Shown piece after piece: positions 5,313 through 13,186 of a stretch of DNA of 14,388 bases. The DNA comes from an uncultured Collinsella sp. (GTDB lineage: Bacteria > Actinomycetota > Coriobacteriia > Coriobacteriales > Coriobacteriaceae): contig CABUZI010000039.1 in NCBI GenBank assembly GCA_902496005.1, positions 1 to 14,388 on the forward strand, written 5' to 3'. A program made the translations under genes and the position numbers. The notes below the pieces were generated by a model, which was not told the DNA's origin, made no database searches, and worked only from the letters and a program-made list of their open reading frames with translations. Each line of letters begins with the position of its first letter. Position 1 is the stretch's first letter.

Positions 5313-7037
5313 ATGGGGCTTCTAATAGCCGGCCTGGCGCTGGCCGCTAGCCTTATTGTCGCGCCGCTGGGTGCCTATGCTGCCGACGTCCCCACGCCCG
5401 AACTGAAGGACACGCATGAGTTCGATAATTTGGCTTATTGGGATCATTCGCCTTCGGGTAGATATGTGCTGTGCTTTGACTCGTCCACATATAAGGATTC
5501 GTCCACATATAAAATGAATTTACTGGATACCACGGACTGGTCTCTCACCGCGGTGGAGATTGACAGCAGCGGTCCCGACTGGCATAGCGCGTATTGTTTT
5601 TCAGTCGATGAAAAAACGTTTTATTGCTTCAACAGAAAGAATAAATCAGTAGTCGTATATGACCTGTCTAATGACAAGTCAAAGGAATATCCGCTGGGTT
5701 CTGCTGTTCCATCCGAGGCACTTGATAGGTGCAGCGTTGAAATTAAGCTCCAGATATCTAAGGACAACAAGACGCTGTATATAACGTCTGTAATAGAAGA
5801 AGATCCGTACTCAAACCGTTACGACGGTTACGTGTTGTTTAGTATTGTCGATTTCAAAAACGGCAATATATCGACTAAATACGAGTACAGCGCACCGTCT
5901 GATGACTACACTTTGGGTGGGCCTGCTTGGATTTCAAACGATGGCAAGTATGGCTACGTTATGCGGGTTTATTCGGGTGAAGAAACTGAGAACGACCAAT
6001 CGGGTGTGCGCCGTGACGTAGCGACAATCGACTTGAATGCCAAGAAAGTTATCAACACTTCCGAAATTGACGACAGTTCGGTCGCTCCTAATGCCACTTC
6101 TAATACATATAAGGTTGTTGTTAACGATGACGGCGCCACTATAGATTGGGCATGCTATGTCTCGAAAGAGGGGGATGTAGCCTCTTACGCCCAGAATTGC
6201 CTGCAAGTAAAGCCGTTTAACCAAGATGGATCGCTGGCTTTTGGCGGGCGTTACGTAGACTGTGACGGGCATTACGCAGACTCTGACGGGTACGCCAACT
6301 ATTCTGATTTGGGAAGTCTAGAATTGTCCGTCATCGATACCAAGTCAGGTGAAACGAAATGGGAAACCAACTGCTCTCTCGATCTACTCGCAGCTCGCTC
6401 TCTCTTTGCTGTTGAAGAAAAACTTTGTCCTGTTTCTTTGTCGAGTGACGGAGCTTATTTGTTGGCATGCGGCCCGGATGATAACTCTAACTATCTGATG
6501 TATTTGACTGACATGAAGACGGGTGCGTATTCGCAAGTCACTTTAAAAGGTTGCTTAGAGCATGGTGGTTTTGACGATTGCGATTACTCGCGGTCCGTGT
6601 GGTTCTCCAAGGACGACTCGTTGATTTATTATGTTCAATGTAAGGATGAAGATTTCGGCTTTAGTGTAGATGTCTATAAGAGCGGCTTTTCCAATGCGTC
6701 AACATTGTCCGGTCCGCAAGAAGAAGCCGGTTCGTTGCCATCGAACCTAATTTTTATTGCTGCTATTTTAGTGGTTTTCCTTGCGGCGGGCGTTGGCGGG
6801 CTCTTTGTCCTGTACATGCGCAAGGGTTCGAGGAAGCGTTCGGCGATGGCGAATGGTGTTATCCCCGCTGCACCGCAAGGGGTGCTGTTGCAGAATGGCG
6901 TTGTACAGCCGCCTCAAGCTCAACAGCGCCGTGTCTCTATGCCTTCGAATGCCCCGAGGTTTTGCGGCTCTTGCGGTGGCCCCCTCGTTCCTGGTACACG
7001 GTTCTGCCCGCATTGCGGCGCACCGGTAAAGCACTAA
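5313..7037 (+). CDS. Secreted propeller-like protein with membrane anchor and zinc-ribbon tail; 5' end cut off by IS110
   Basis: From the first ATG after the IS the frame encodes 574 residues; the uninterrupted gene (3746-3785 plus 5302-7037) would encode 591. In order: a hydrophobic signal-peptide core (LLIAGLALAASLIVAPLG) with an AYA-type cleavage site; a long extracellular region with several DG/DD-rich strands such as SPSGRYVLCF, SKDNKTLYI, SNDGKYGYVM, SSDGAYLLAC and SKDDSLIYYV, which suggest a beta-propeller; a membrane segment near 479-502; a basic cytoplasmic linker; and a C-terminal zinc ribbon (CGSC, CPHC, ending CGAPVKH). The ATG at 5313 lacks a ribosome-binding site and the basic n-region, so present function is doubtful. 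Base composition is visibly more AT-rich than in its neighbours, suggesting acquisition. The function is unknown; the frame also runs open back to 5034 inside the IS. Confidence 0.8.
   Translation: MGLLIAGLALAASLIVAPLGAYAADVPTPELKDTHEFDNLAYWDHSPSGRYVLCFDSSTYKDSSTYKMNLLDTTDWSLTAVEIDSSGPDWHSAYCFSVDEKTFYCFNRKNKSVVVYDLSNDKSKEYPLGSAVPSEALDRCSVEIKLQISKDNKTLYITSVIEEDPYSNRYDGYVLFSIVDFKNGNISTKYEYSAPSDDYTLGGPAWISNDGKYGYVMRVYSGEETENDQSGVRRDVATIDLNAKKVINTSEIDDSSVAPNATSNTYKVVVNDDGATIDWACYVSKEGDVASYAQNCLQVKPFNQDGSLAFGGRYVDCDGHYADSDGYANYSDLGSLELSVIDTKSGETKWETNCSLDLLAARSLFAVEEKLCPVSLSSDGAYLLACGPDDNSNYLMYLTDMKTGAYSQVTLKGCLEHGGFDDCDYSRSVWFSKDDSLIYYVQCKDEDFGFSVDVYKSGFSNASTLSGPQEEAGSLPSNLIFIAAILVVFLAAGVGGLFVLYMRKGSRKRSAMANGVIPAAPQGVLLQNGVVQPPQAQQRRVSMPSNAPRFCGSCGGPLVPGTRFCPHCGAPVKH
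5478..5513 (+). repeat. In-frame tandem duplication of 18 nt (DSSTYK twice)
   Basis: Units 5478-5495 and 5496-5513 differ at only two bases and encode DSSTYK-DSSTYK in the extracellular domain. The near-identity suggests a recent slippage duplication. Confidence 0.85.
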
Positions 7038-7041
7038 GCGC

Positions 7042-8751
7042 ATGCCAGTGGAGCGATTAAAAAAGAATCGCGACATGTTGATGGTCGCGGGCATCTTGGC
7101 GATGCTCGCGACCATCGCGGATATGTTTCGCGATACCGTGGGATTCTCTTGCAACCCTATCTACTTGGTCCATGTTTTGGGGCACATGGCCTTTTTCTGC
7201 GCCGCGTTTATGCTCGGCGACTATCTGGTCGATCGGTTCCTGGCGGGACGCAAAGGTGCTGTTGACGCCCCTCGGCAAGACCGTGCTGGATGGTTTGACA
7301 ACTTGTGCGACATGGCGTTCTCTGGCATCCCGCAGACGCACGCATTCGGCGGCATCGTAAAACTGGGCGCAATCATCTACGCCTGCTGGTCCCCGCTGTT
7401 GGTCCTGCTGTTCCCGGGCGTAATCTGGTGGGACACTCGCCAGCAGCTTTTGCAGTACAACGGCTTACCCAATGCCTTGTCGGACGGCGTCATCACCGAC
7501 CACCATCAAGTGCTCGATACCTATCTGTACGGATGGTTTACCGACCTGGGTCGTGCGATGGGAAGCGTTGATGCTGGGGTGTACGCCTTCTGCCTGGTAC
7601 AGGCGTTTCTGACGGCGTGTGCCTTGGCGTGCTGCCTTGTTTTGGTACGCCGCATGGGCGGCGGACGTGGCGTTTGCCTGGCGCTGCTGGCGCTTCTGTG
7701 CCTGTATTGGCACCTTCCCATTTATGCCTCGGCCATGGCGAAGGATGCCACCTTCCTGCCGTTTTTCTTATTGTTCTCGGTTGCTTCCATTGAGGTTATG
7801 CGCTCAAGGGGGCAACTTCTGAGGGCCCCCGGTTTCCTTGCTGCATATGTTGCGCTTCTGCTTCTGGTTTCGCTGACGCGTAAGACCGGCCTGATTCTCG
7901 TGCTGATCGTCCTGGTTGTCGTGTTCTTCAAGGTAGCGGGTCGGCGCGGGCGAGTTGTCGTTGCGGCAATGGCGGTCGGCGCTTCTCTGTTTATGGCGAC
8001 CCTCATGCCCAAAGTCGTGTTGCCTGCTCTAGGGTGCGAGCCTGGTGGCAAGCAGGAGGTCTACGGTCTCATGTTTCAGCAGTCCGCGTTGCTGATGCGT
8101 GACCACGGGGACGAGCTTCCGGAATGGCAGCGTCAAGAGATCGAGTGCGCCATCGGGGAGGATGGTAAGAACAACTACACGTGGTTTTTAACCGACTCTG
8201 TTAAAGACCCCACGTTTGGTAAGGCCGACGAGCTCGATTTTGCAGCCTATTTTGGCGCGTGGGTAGCGGGGTTCCTGCAGCATCCGCTTTGTTATCTTAA
8301 GGCGTATCTGGGAGTGCAGATTGGCTGGTATGCCATGCCGGCGGCGGGAAGCGAGGTCTTGTCGCCCTATGTGACTCCTGTCGACGGGCACAACGTGAGC
8401 CATGTGTTTCCCCGCTCGCGGGATCTGGGATTGAGCTGGTCCGATGCGACCTTGGGCCGCAGTGTCGAGTCGCTCGTCGCATGGTTTCAGTCGACGCCGG
8501 TCGGCATGCTTGTCGGCGCCAAGGCGTTTTGGTCAACCTGGGGTATGGCTTTTCTGCTGCTGGAGATAAAACGTCGTACGCCCCAGAAACTCTATCTGAT
8601 GGCGCCACTCGTTGCGGCAAACCTTGTTCTTTGGATTTCGCCGACGTCGTATACGACCGAGTCAATGCGCTACCTGCTGCCGTTGCTGTTCTGGCTGCCC
8701 GTGAGCGCAGCGATGACTTTTGCCAGCGCCAGCGTTGCATCGACCGAATAA
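7042..8751 (+). CDS. Polytopic membrane protein, DUF6020-type (GT-C-like)
   Basis: A 569-residue protein with roughly a dozen hydrophobic segments (for example about 12-28, 43-64, 105-127, 180-203, 208-225, 235-252, 264-298, 305-323 and several near the C-terminus). The conserved-looking loop FPGVIWWDTRQQLLQYNG (124-141) followed by DHHQVLDTYLYGWF (153-166) matches my memory of DUF6020 proteins of Actinobacteria and Firmicutes, which resemble GT-C membrane glycosyltransferases with acidic/His residues in the first outer loop. A glycosyl-transfer role at the outer membrane face is a guess from that likeness. It starts 4 nt after the zinc-ribbon gene and has no evident ribosome-binding site, so translation may depend on coupling; the IS upstream could thus affect it. 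ATG 7075 is an alternative start. Confidence 0.78.
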   Translation: MPVERLKKNRDMLMVAGILAMLATIADMFRDTVGFSCNPIYLVHVLGHMAFFCAAFMLGDYLVDRFLAGRKGAVDAPRQDRAGWFDNLCDMAFSGIPQTHAFGGIVKLGAIIYACWSPLLVLLFPGVIWWDTRQQLLQYNGLPNALSDGVITDHHQVLDTYLYGWFTDLGRAMGSVDAGVYAFCLVQAFLTACALACCLVLVRRMGGGRGVCLALLALLCLYWHLPIYASAMAKDATFLPFFLLFSVASIEVMRSRGQLLRAPGFLAAYVALLLLVSLTRKTGLILVLIVLVVVFFKVAGRRGRVVVAAMAVGASLFMATLMPKVVLPALGCEPGGKQEVYGLMFQQSALLMRDHGDELPEWQRQEIECAIGEDGKNNYTWFLTDSVKDPTFGKADELDFAAYFGAWVAGFLQHPLCYLKAYLGVQIGWYAMPAAGSEVLSPYVTPVDGHNVSHVFPRSRDLGLSWSDATLGRSVESLVAWFQSTPVGMLVGAKAFWSTWGMAFLLLEIKRRTPQKLYLMAPLVAANLVLWISPTSYTTESMRYLLPLLFWLPVSAAMTFASASVASTE

Positions 8752-8787
8752 AGCGGGCCCGCGTGCAGTTGCGCACGCGGACCCGCT
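8752..8787. terminator. Bidirectional terminator between convergent genes
   Basis: A 15-bp stem with one mismatch (8752-8766 with 8773-8787, 6-nt loop) begins right after the DUF6020 stop codon and lies 12 nt past the methyltransferase stop codon. On the minus strand it is followed by TTATT, so it best suits the leftward gene, but it can serve both. Confidence 0.8.
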
Positions 8788-8799
8788 CTCATCATGCGG

Positions 8800-10113
8800 T
8801 TAGTTGCGCTTGAGGTGGACGACCGTTTCGCAGTGGAAGGTTTGCGGGAATAGGTCGACCGGTGTGATCTTGACGGGGGAGAAGGTGCCTTCCTCGACGA
8901 AGCGCTTGAGGTCGCGCGCCAAGGTGGCGGGGTCGCAGCTTACGTAGGCTACGTCGCGGGCACTCGTGCTCGCGATGAGGTCGATAGCCTCGGGGGCGAG
9001 ACCCGCACGCGGCGGGTCGACCACCAAGACGTCGGCGTCCTGATCGGGGAACTCGCGAACCGCGTCGCCGCCGATGACGTCGACGTTATCGAGCTTGTTG
9101 ATCTCCAGGTTACGGCGTAGATCGCGCACGGCCGGGCCATAGGCTTCGACGGCGGCGACAAAATCGCAGCGGCGGGCGAGCGGTAGGGTAAAGGTGCCGG
9201 CACCGCAGTACAGGTCCACGGCCAGCTCGTCTTCCTGCGGGTCGAGGGCGTCCATAACGAGCTCAATCAAAATCTCGGCGCCCTTGGTATTGACCTGGAA
9301 AAACGACGGGGCAGATAAGCGCATCTGGCCTTCGGCGATATTCTCGGTCCACGAGCCCTCGCCGGCGAGCATCTCCACCTTAGAGACGCGGCGCGCCTTC
9401 TTCTCGCCCTTGCTCATCACACGCACGATGCTCGTGGGATGAGCAGCGTCCGCCAGCACGCGGGAGACTTGCGAGCGCGGAAAAGAGCCTGTGGGCGTCC
9501 AAAGTGCGACCTCGAGTGCCTTGGTGCGGCGCGATGCGCGAATGCCCACGCGCTCGAGGCTCAGGTCGTGGCTACCGCTCAGATAGTTGAGCGCGCCGAC
9601 GACCGATTTGAGCGCCTTGGGAAAACGCTTATCGAACAGCGGGCACGCATCGACGGTCACGATTTTGCTGGGGTCGACACCGTGCATTCCAAGACGAACA
9701 CGACCGTTGACGACGGTGGGCTCCAGCTCGATTTTATTGCGGTAGCCCCAGTCGTCCTTGGTGTGGCGGATGGGCTGTACCAACTCATCGACCTGCTCAG
9801 GAGCGAACTTGCCGATGCGCTCGAGCGTGGAGCGCAGGTTTTGCTCCTTGGCGGCGAGCTGTGCCGTGCGTGAGAGATTGCCCCACGAGCAGCCGCCGCA
9901 GATGCCCACGAAGGGGCAGGGAGGCTGAATGCGATCGGGGCTTGGCTCCAGAATCTCGGTGGCGCGGGCGCGCATGAACGACTTGCCGTCCTGCACGACC
10001 TCGGCCTCGACGGTGTCGCCTGCCACGGCGCCCTGCACAAAGACGGCCTTGCCGTTGTCGGCGTGCGCCAGCCCGTCGGCGCCGTAGGTCATCGATTCTA
10101 TAGTGAGCTTCAT
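8800..10113 (-). CDS. rlmD: 23S rRNA (uracil-C5)-methyltransferase, RlmD/TrmA family
   Basis: A 437-residue enzyme that would methylate C5 of a uridine in 23S rRNA using S-adenosylmethionine. An N-terminal TRAM domain (about 1-58) is followed by an iron-sulfur cluster site, Cys66, Cys72, Cys75 and Cys157 (CPFVGICGGC plus DACP). The catalytic domain shows FFQVN (271-275), the SAM loop DLYCGAGTF (300-308), DPPRAG (366-371), the nucleophile Cys393 in VSCDPATLARDL, and the base Glu429 in FHCETVV. The frame extends to 10149, but ATG 10113 is chosen because the TRAM domain starts there (MKLTIESM) and AGGCAGGG lies just upstream. Family members differ in target (U1939, U747 or tRNA U54), so the exact site is not certain. 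Confidence 0.9.
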   Translation of the reverse strand: MKLTIESMTYGADGLAHADNGKAVFVQGAVAGDTVEAEVVQDGKSFMRARATEILEPSPDRIQPPCPFVGICGGCSWGNLSRTAQLAAKEQNLRSTLERIGKFAPEQVDELVQPIRHTKDDWGYRNKIELEPTVVNGRVRLGMHGVDPSKIVTVDACPLFDKRFPKALKSVVGALNYLSGSHDLSLERVGIRASRRTKALEVALWTPTGSFPRSQVSRVLADAAHPTSIVRVMSKGEKKARRVSKVEMLAGEGSWTENIAEGQMRLSAPSFFQVNTKGAEILIELVMDALDPQEDELAVDLYCGAGTFTLPLARRCDFVAAVEAYGPAVRDLRRNLEINKLDNVDVIGGDAVREFPDQDADVLVVDPPRAGLAPEAIDLIASTSARDVAYVSCDPATLARDLKRFVEEGTFSPVKITPVDLFPQTFHCETVVHLKRN

Positions 10114-10160
10114 ATCCCTGCCTGTCATTCGCGTTGTTGTTCGCACCATGGTAGCAGGGA

Positions 10161-10203
10161 AAAGCGCCCCGCATCCGAGGCTTTCCTCAAATGCGGGACG
10201 CTT
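10161..10203 (-). terminator. Terminator of the polyphosphate kinase gene
   Basis: A 12-bp stem with one mismatch (10164-10175 with 10192-10203) has a small inner GAGG/CCTC stem. On the minus strand it is followed by TTTT (10164-10161). It lies 23 nt past the ppk stop codon and before the methyltransferase start, so the two leftward genes are probably separate transcripts. Confidence 0.75.
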
Positions 10204-10226
10204 CTACAAACTGCTTTTACAAACGA

Positions 10227-12629
10227 CTATTTCGTCTTACCGGTAATGAGCGTCTTAAGACCCAGACCGATCAGGCCCAGGCCCATGCGCACGCGACCGG
10301 GGCGATGGCGCTCGATGGCCTTGGTCTTGCCGGCGGGCTTATCGCGACGGGTGCTCGTCTCGGGTGTGGGCTTGGCCGCCTGCGGCTCGGGCTGAGGTGC
10401 AGGTGCAGGCTCGGGCTCAATGACGGTCGCCTGGACCTTCTGCACCTCGGGTGCGGCCGGCTGCGGTTTGGGCTCAGGCTGGGACGCGGGCGCGGGCTTT
10501 GCCTCGGCGGCCGCCTCGGCGTTGCGATAGGCGCGCTCCAGCAGGGCTTCCTGCGAGTTGAAGGGTTTCTCACCCTCTGCACGCTCCACGGGAACCCAGG
10601 TGCCGTCGCTCGTGAGGCTGCGGGCCTTCACGTTGTCGCGCAGCTGCATGCCCATGTACTCGTGCACCAGGGCACGGCAGGTGGGGTCGAGCACGGGGAA
10701 GGCGATCTCCACGCGGTGCTCGGTGTTGCGCGTCATCATGTCGGCCGAGCTCAGATAGATCATGTCCGAGTCCACGCCAAAGGCGTAAACGCGCGCATGC
10801 TCCAAAAAGCGTCCGACGATAGAACGGACATGCACGTTCTCGGTCTTGCCCGGAACGCCCGGCTTGAGGCACGAGATGCCGCGGATGATCATGTCAACGC
10901 GGACTCCTGCGCACGATGCCTCGGCGATCTTGTCGATAACCTCACGGTCGGTGAGCGAGTTGAGCTTAAAGAACACACGGGCCGGCTCGCCAGCGAGGGC
11001 GCGCTGAATCTCGCGATCCAGGCCGCGCATGATGAGCGGCTTGAGGCCGACCGGCGCCACGCCCAGGAAGCGGTAATCGCCGCGCAGGTTGCCCAGCGAC
11101 AGGTTGCGGAAGAACAAGTTGGCGTCCTCGCCGATGCCGGGATGGGCGGTCATGAGCATAAAGTCGCTGTAGAGCTTGGCCGTCTTCTCGTTAAAGTTGC
11201 CGGTGCCCAACAGCGTCAGGCGTGTAAGCGCCATGCCCTCGCGATAGGTGAGCTGGCAGATCTTGGAGTGGCACTTAAAGCCTTCGGAGCCGTAGATGAC
11301 GGTGCAGCCTGCCTCTTCCAGACGCTCGGCCCACTCGATGTTGTTCTGCTCGTCGAAGCGGGCGCGGAGCTCCATGAGCACCGTGACCTCTTTGCCGTTC
11401 TCGGCGGCATCGATCAGCGACTCGCACAGGCGGCTCTGCTTGGCCACGCGGTAGAGCGTGATGCGCAACGAGATGCACTCGGGGTCGTAGGCGGCCTCGT
11501 GTACCAGATCCAAGAAGGGGTTCATGGCCTCATAGGGATAAAAGAGCAGCTTGTCGTGCTGAAGTACCTGCTCGCGGATGGAGCGGGTCATATCGATGGT
11601 GGGGTTGGGCTGCGGCTTAAACGGCGTAAAGAGCAGCTCGTTGCGCAGGTGCTCGGGAATCTTGCCCTCAATGCCGAAGACATAGCCCAGGTTGAGCGGG
11701 ATATCGCAGGTAAAGACCGAGCGACGCGAGAGCTCGAGCGCCTTGCGGATAGTCTTGAGCGTTGCTTTTTCGAGTGAGCCCGAGACGGCGAGCACTACCG
11801 GCTGCAGGCGCAGGCGCTTCTTGAGGATGCGCTTCATATGCTGGCGGTAGTCCTCTTCCTCCTCGACGCCCTCGCCGTCCGGATCGATGTCGGCGTTGCG
11901 GGTGACGCGGATGAGCGCACGGTCGAGCGGCTTATAGGAGCCAAAGCAGCTGTCCAGGCAGGCGAGGATGACGTCCTCGAGCAGAATGTAGGAGTAGGTG
12001 CCGGTGGGCGAGGGGATCTCGACCACGCGGTTCATCGAAGCGGGAATCTCGATCAGGCCCAGCAGGCTTTCCTCGTCGGTGACGCCATCCAGGCCGCAGG
12101 CCAGGTAGAGTGCGCCGTTGCGCAGGTTGGGGAAGGGGTGGCGCGGGTCAATGACCAGCGGCGAGATGACCGGCGACACGTAGGCCTGGAAGTAGCGGGT
12201 TACAAAGGTGCGCTCCTCGGGCGTAAGCGAATCGATGCGGGCGCGGTGAACGCCCAGGGTGTCGAGCTGGCTCTCGATGCTCTTAAAGATGGACTCCCAA
12301 CGGGTAAGGAGCCCGGGCAGCTCCGCCATGACAGCGTCGACCTGTTCGGAGGCGGTCATATTGCTCTTGTTGTCGACAGGCTGCTTTTTGAGCTCGGCAA
12401 GGTCAGACAGGCCACCCACGCGCACCATGAGGAACTCATCGAGGTTGGACTCGAAGATCGAGACGAACTTAAGGCGCTCGAACAGCGGCACGGACTCATC
12501 AAAAGCCTCGTCGAGCACACGGTTGTCAAAGCGTAGCCAGCTGAGCTCTCGGTTCTGCGTGTACGAGAAGTCGCGCGGCGGTTTGCGCAGCTTTGCGGCG
12601 GCTTGCTTTTTTTCGATTTTGCTCGGCAT
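10227..12629 (-). CDS. ppk1: Polyphosphate kinase 1 with C-terminal Pro/Ala-rich extension
   Basis: An 800-residue enzyme that moves the ATP gamma-phosphate onto polyphosphate, and back. The N-terminal domain starts at FSYTQNRELSWLRFDNRVLDE (21-41). The first catalytic-core half carries the autophosphorylated His454 in GFKCHSKICQL and the ATP/phosphate-contacting motif GTGNFNEKTAKLYSD (475-489). The second half carries DMIIRGISCLKP (579-590) and His611 in RFLEHARVYAFG. These are intact, so the enzyme should be active. After about residue 700 it continues with a low-complexity tail rich in Pro, Ala, Glu and Gln, ending in a basic segment, GRVRMGLGLIGLGLKTLITGKTK split across 778-800; typical PPK1 proteins are about 690-740 residues. 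ATG 12629 is chosen over 12635 and the GTG at 12674 because a GGA lies 9 nt upstream and family homology starts just after. Confidence 0.95.
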   Translation of the reverse strand: MPSKIEKKQAAAKLRKPPRDFSYTQNRELSWLRFDNRVLDEAFDESVPLFERLKFVSIFESNLDEFLMVRVGGLSDLAELKKQPVDNKSNMTASEQVDAVMAELPGLLTRWESIFKSIESQLDTLGVHRARIDSLTPEERTFVTRYFQAYVSPVISPLVIDPRHPFPNLRNGALYLACGLDGVTDEESLLGLIEIPASMNRVVEIPSPTGTYSYILLEDVILACLDSCFGSYKPLDRALIRVTRNADIDPDGEGVEEEEDYRQHMKRILKKRLRLQPVVLAVSGSLEKATLKTIRKALELSRRSVFTCDIPLNLGYVFGIEGKIPEHLRNELLFTPFKPQPNPTIDMTRSIREQVLQHDKLLFYPYEAMNPFLDLVHEAAYDPECISLRITLYRVAKQSRLCESLIDAAENGKEVTVLMELRARFDEQNNIEWAERLEEAGCTVIYGSEGFKCHSKICQLTYREGMALTRLTLLGTGNFNEKTAKLYSDFMLMTAHPGIGEDANLFFRNLSLGNLRGDYRFLGVAPVGLKPLIMRGLDREIQRALAGEPARVFFKLNSLTDREVIDKIAEASCAGVRVDMIIRGISCLKPGVPGKTENVHVRSIVGRFLEHARVYAFGVDSDMIYLSSADMMTRNTEHRVEIAFPVLDPTCRALVHEYMGMQLRDNVKARSLTSDGTWVPVERAEGEKPFNSQEALLERAYRNAEAAAEAKPAPASQPEPKPQPAAPEVQKVQATVIEPEPAPAPQPEPQAAKPTPETSTRRDKPAGKTKAIERHRPGRVRMGLGLIGLGLKTLITGKTK

Positions 12630-12823
12630 ATGCATCTGTCCGTTCAGTCCCCGCAGGGGACGGTAGCCTAACACTATTCACTATTGTCTCAATTTAGTCG
12701 ACTTGCGGCACGGACGTATTGTGCGAACGGTATCTTTACCTACTTCTTACGCTGTCAAGCATGCAACTAACTGCCTGACTCGTTTTGAAAACAATCCATA
12801 TCCATACTCAACTGGTGAGAATG

Positions 12824-12841
12824 TATGAATAAGAATGATTG
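12824..12841 (+). promoter_or_regulatory. ARG-box-like site upstream of arcA
   Basis: TATGAATAAGAATGATTG agrees with the Gram-positive ArgR/AhrC operator (about CATGAATAAAAATKCAAK as I recall it) at about 13 of 18 positions. A second TGAAT lies exactly 21 bp downstream (12847), the spacing seen for paired ARG boxes, though the rest of that second box fits poorly. The placement before an arginine-catabolic gene is sensible, but it lies far (about 345 nt) from the start codon. Confidence 0.3.
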
Positions 12842-12853
12842 CAAGCTGAATAT

Positions 12854-12873
12854 AATCGAATCCAAATCGAATC
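12854..12873 (+). repeat. Direct repeat AATCGAATC, 11-bp period
   Basis: Two perfect 9-bp copies, 12854-12862 and 12865-12873, are 11 bp apart, about one helical turn, so they would present the same face to a DNA-binding protein. No regulator is known for them. Confidence 0.45.
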
Positions 12874-13098
12874 GTGGACAAACGACATATATATGCAGAA
12901 AACCGTTTTAGCTATGCAATTCCTAAACATGAAAATATTTGCGCAATCTAGCTTAATTCCTTAGAAAAAATAACGTTTACCTTTGAAAACCTGCTTTAGA
13001 AAACTGAAGTGCATCATGGGGGAATCACATGCGATATACCGTTCATCGCACTTTGCTGACCGTTCGGGGGCGAGGTGGAATTGCGGGTGGTTTTTGGA

Positions 13099-13104
13099 TA
13101 TAAC
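13099..13104 (+). promoter_or_regulatory. Possible arcA -10 element (TATAAC)
   Basis: TATAAC within TTGGATATAACTAG would place transcription start near 13111, giving a leader of about 75 nt. No good -35 is seen at normal spacing, so the promoter may need an activator, as arcA promoters often do, or the true promoter may lie further upstream. Confidence 0.35.
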
Positions 13105-13121
13105 TAGAGCTGTCAGCAAGC

Positions 13122-13170
13122 AGCGTCCCATACGGAGGGGCGCTGATACATTCGGCCAGTAAGGCCCGAA
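13122..13170 (+). promoter_or_regulatory. Two hairpins in the arcA leader
   Basis: The first stem pairs 13122-13129 with 13137-13144 (8 bp, one G-U). The second pairs TTCGGCC near 13151 with GGCCCGAA ending at 13170 (one bulge). The second ends 8 nt before the AGGAGG ribosome-binding site (13179-13184). Neither is followed by a T-run, so RNA stability or translation control is likelier than termination. Confidence 0.4.
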
Positions 13171-13186
13171 AGAAAGGTAGGAGGCC

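Larger units (their letters stand above)
12630..13186. other. AT-rich divergent regulatory region between ppk1 and arcA
   Basis: There is no convincing gene in these 557 nt. The middle part (about 12690-12990) is clearly more AT-rich than the flanking genes. It contains the ARG-box-like site, the direct repeats, a CATATATATG palindrome (12886-12895), and at the right-hand end the arcA promoter candidate and leader hairpins listed separately. Reading frames antisense to arcA that enter this region are shadows. The ppk1 promoter must lie in the left part, but no good -35/-10 pair was found. Confidence 0.7.

Noticed and set aside
4081..5313. 410-codon open frame on the plus strand through the IS
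   Set aside because: It is antisense to the transposase, which has clear family motifs; the translation is Arg/Gly-rich and resembles nothing, as expected for a GC-rich shadow frame.
10191..11777. 528-codon plus-strand open frame
   Set aside because: It is antisense to ppk1, low in complexity, and has no recognisable domain or ribosome-binding site.
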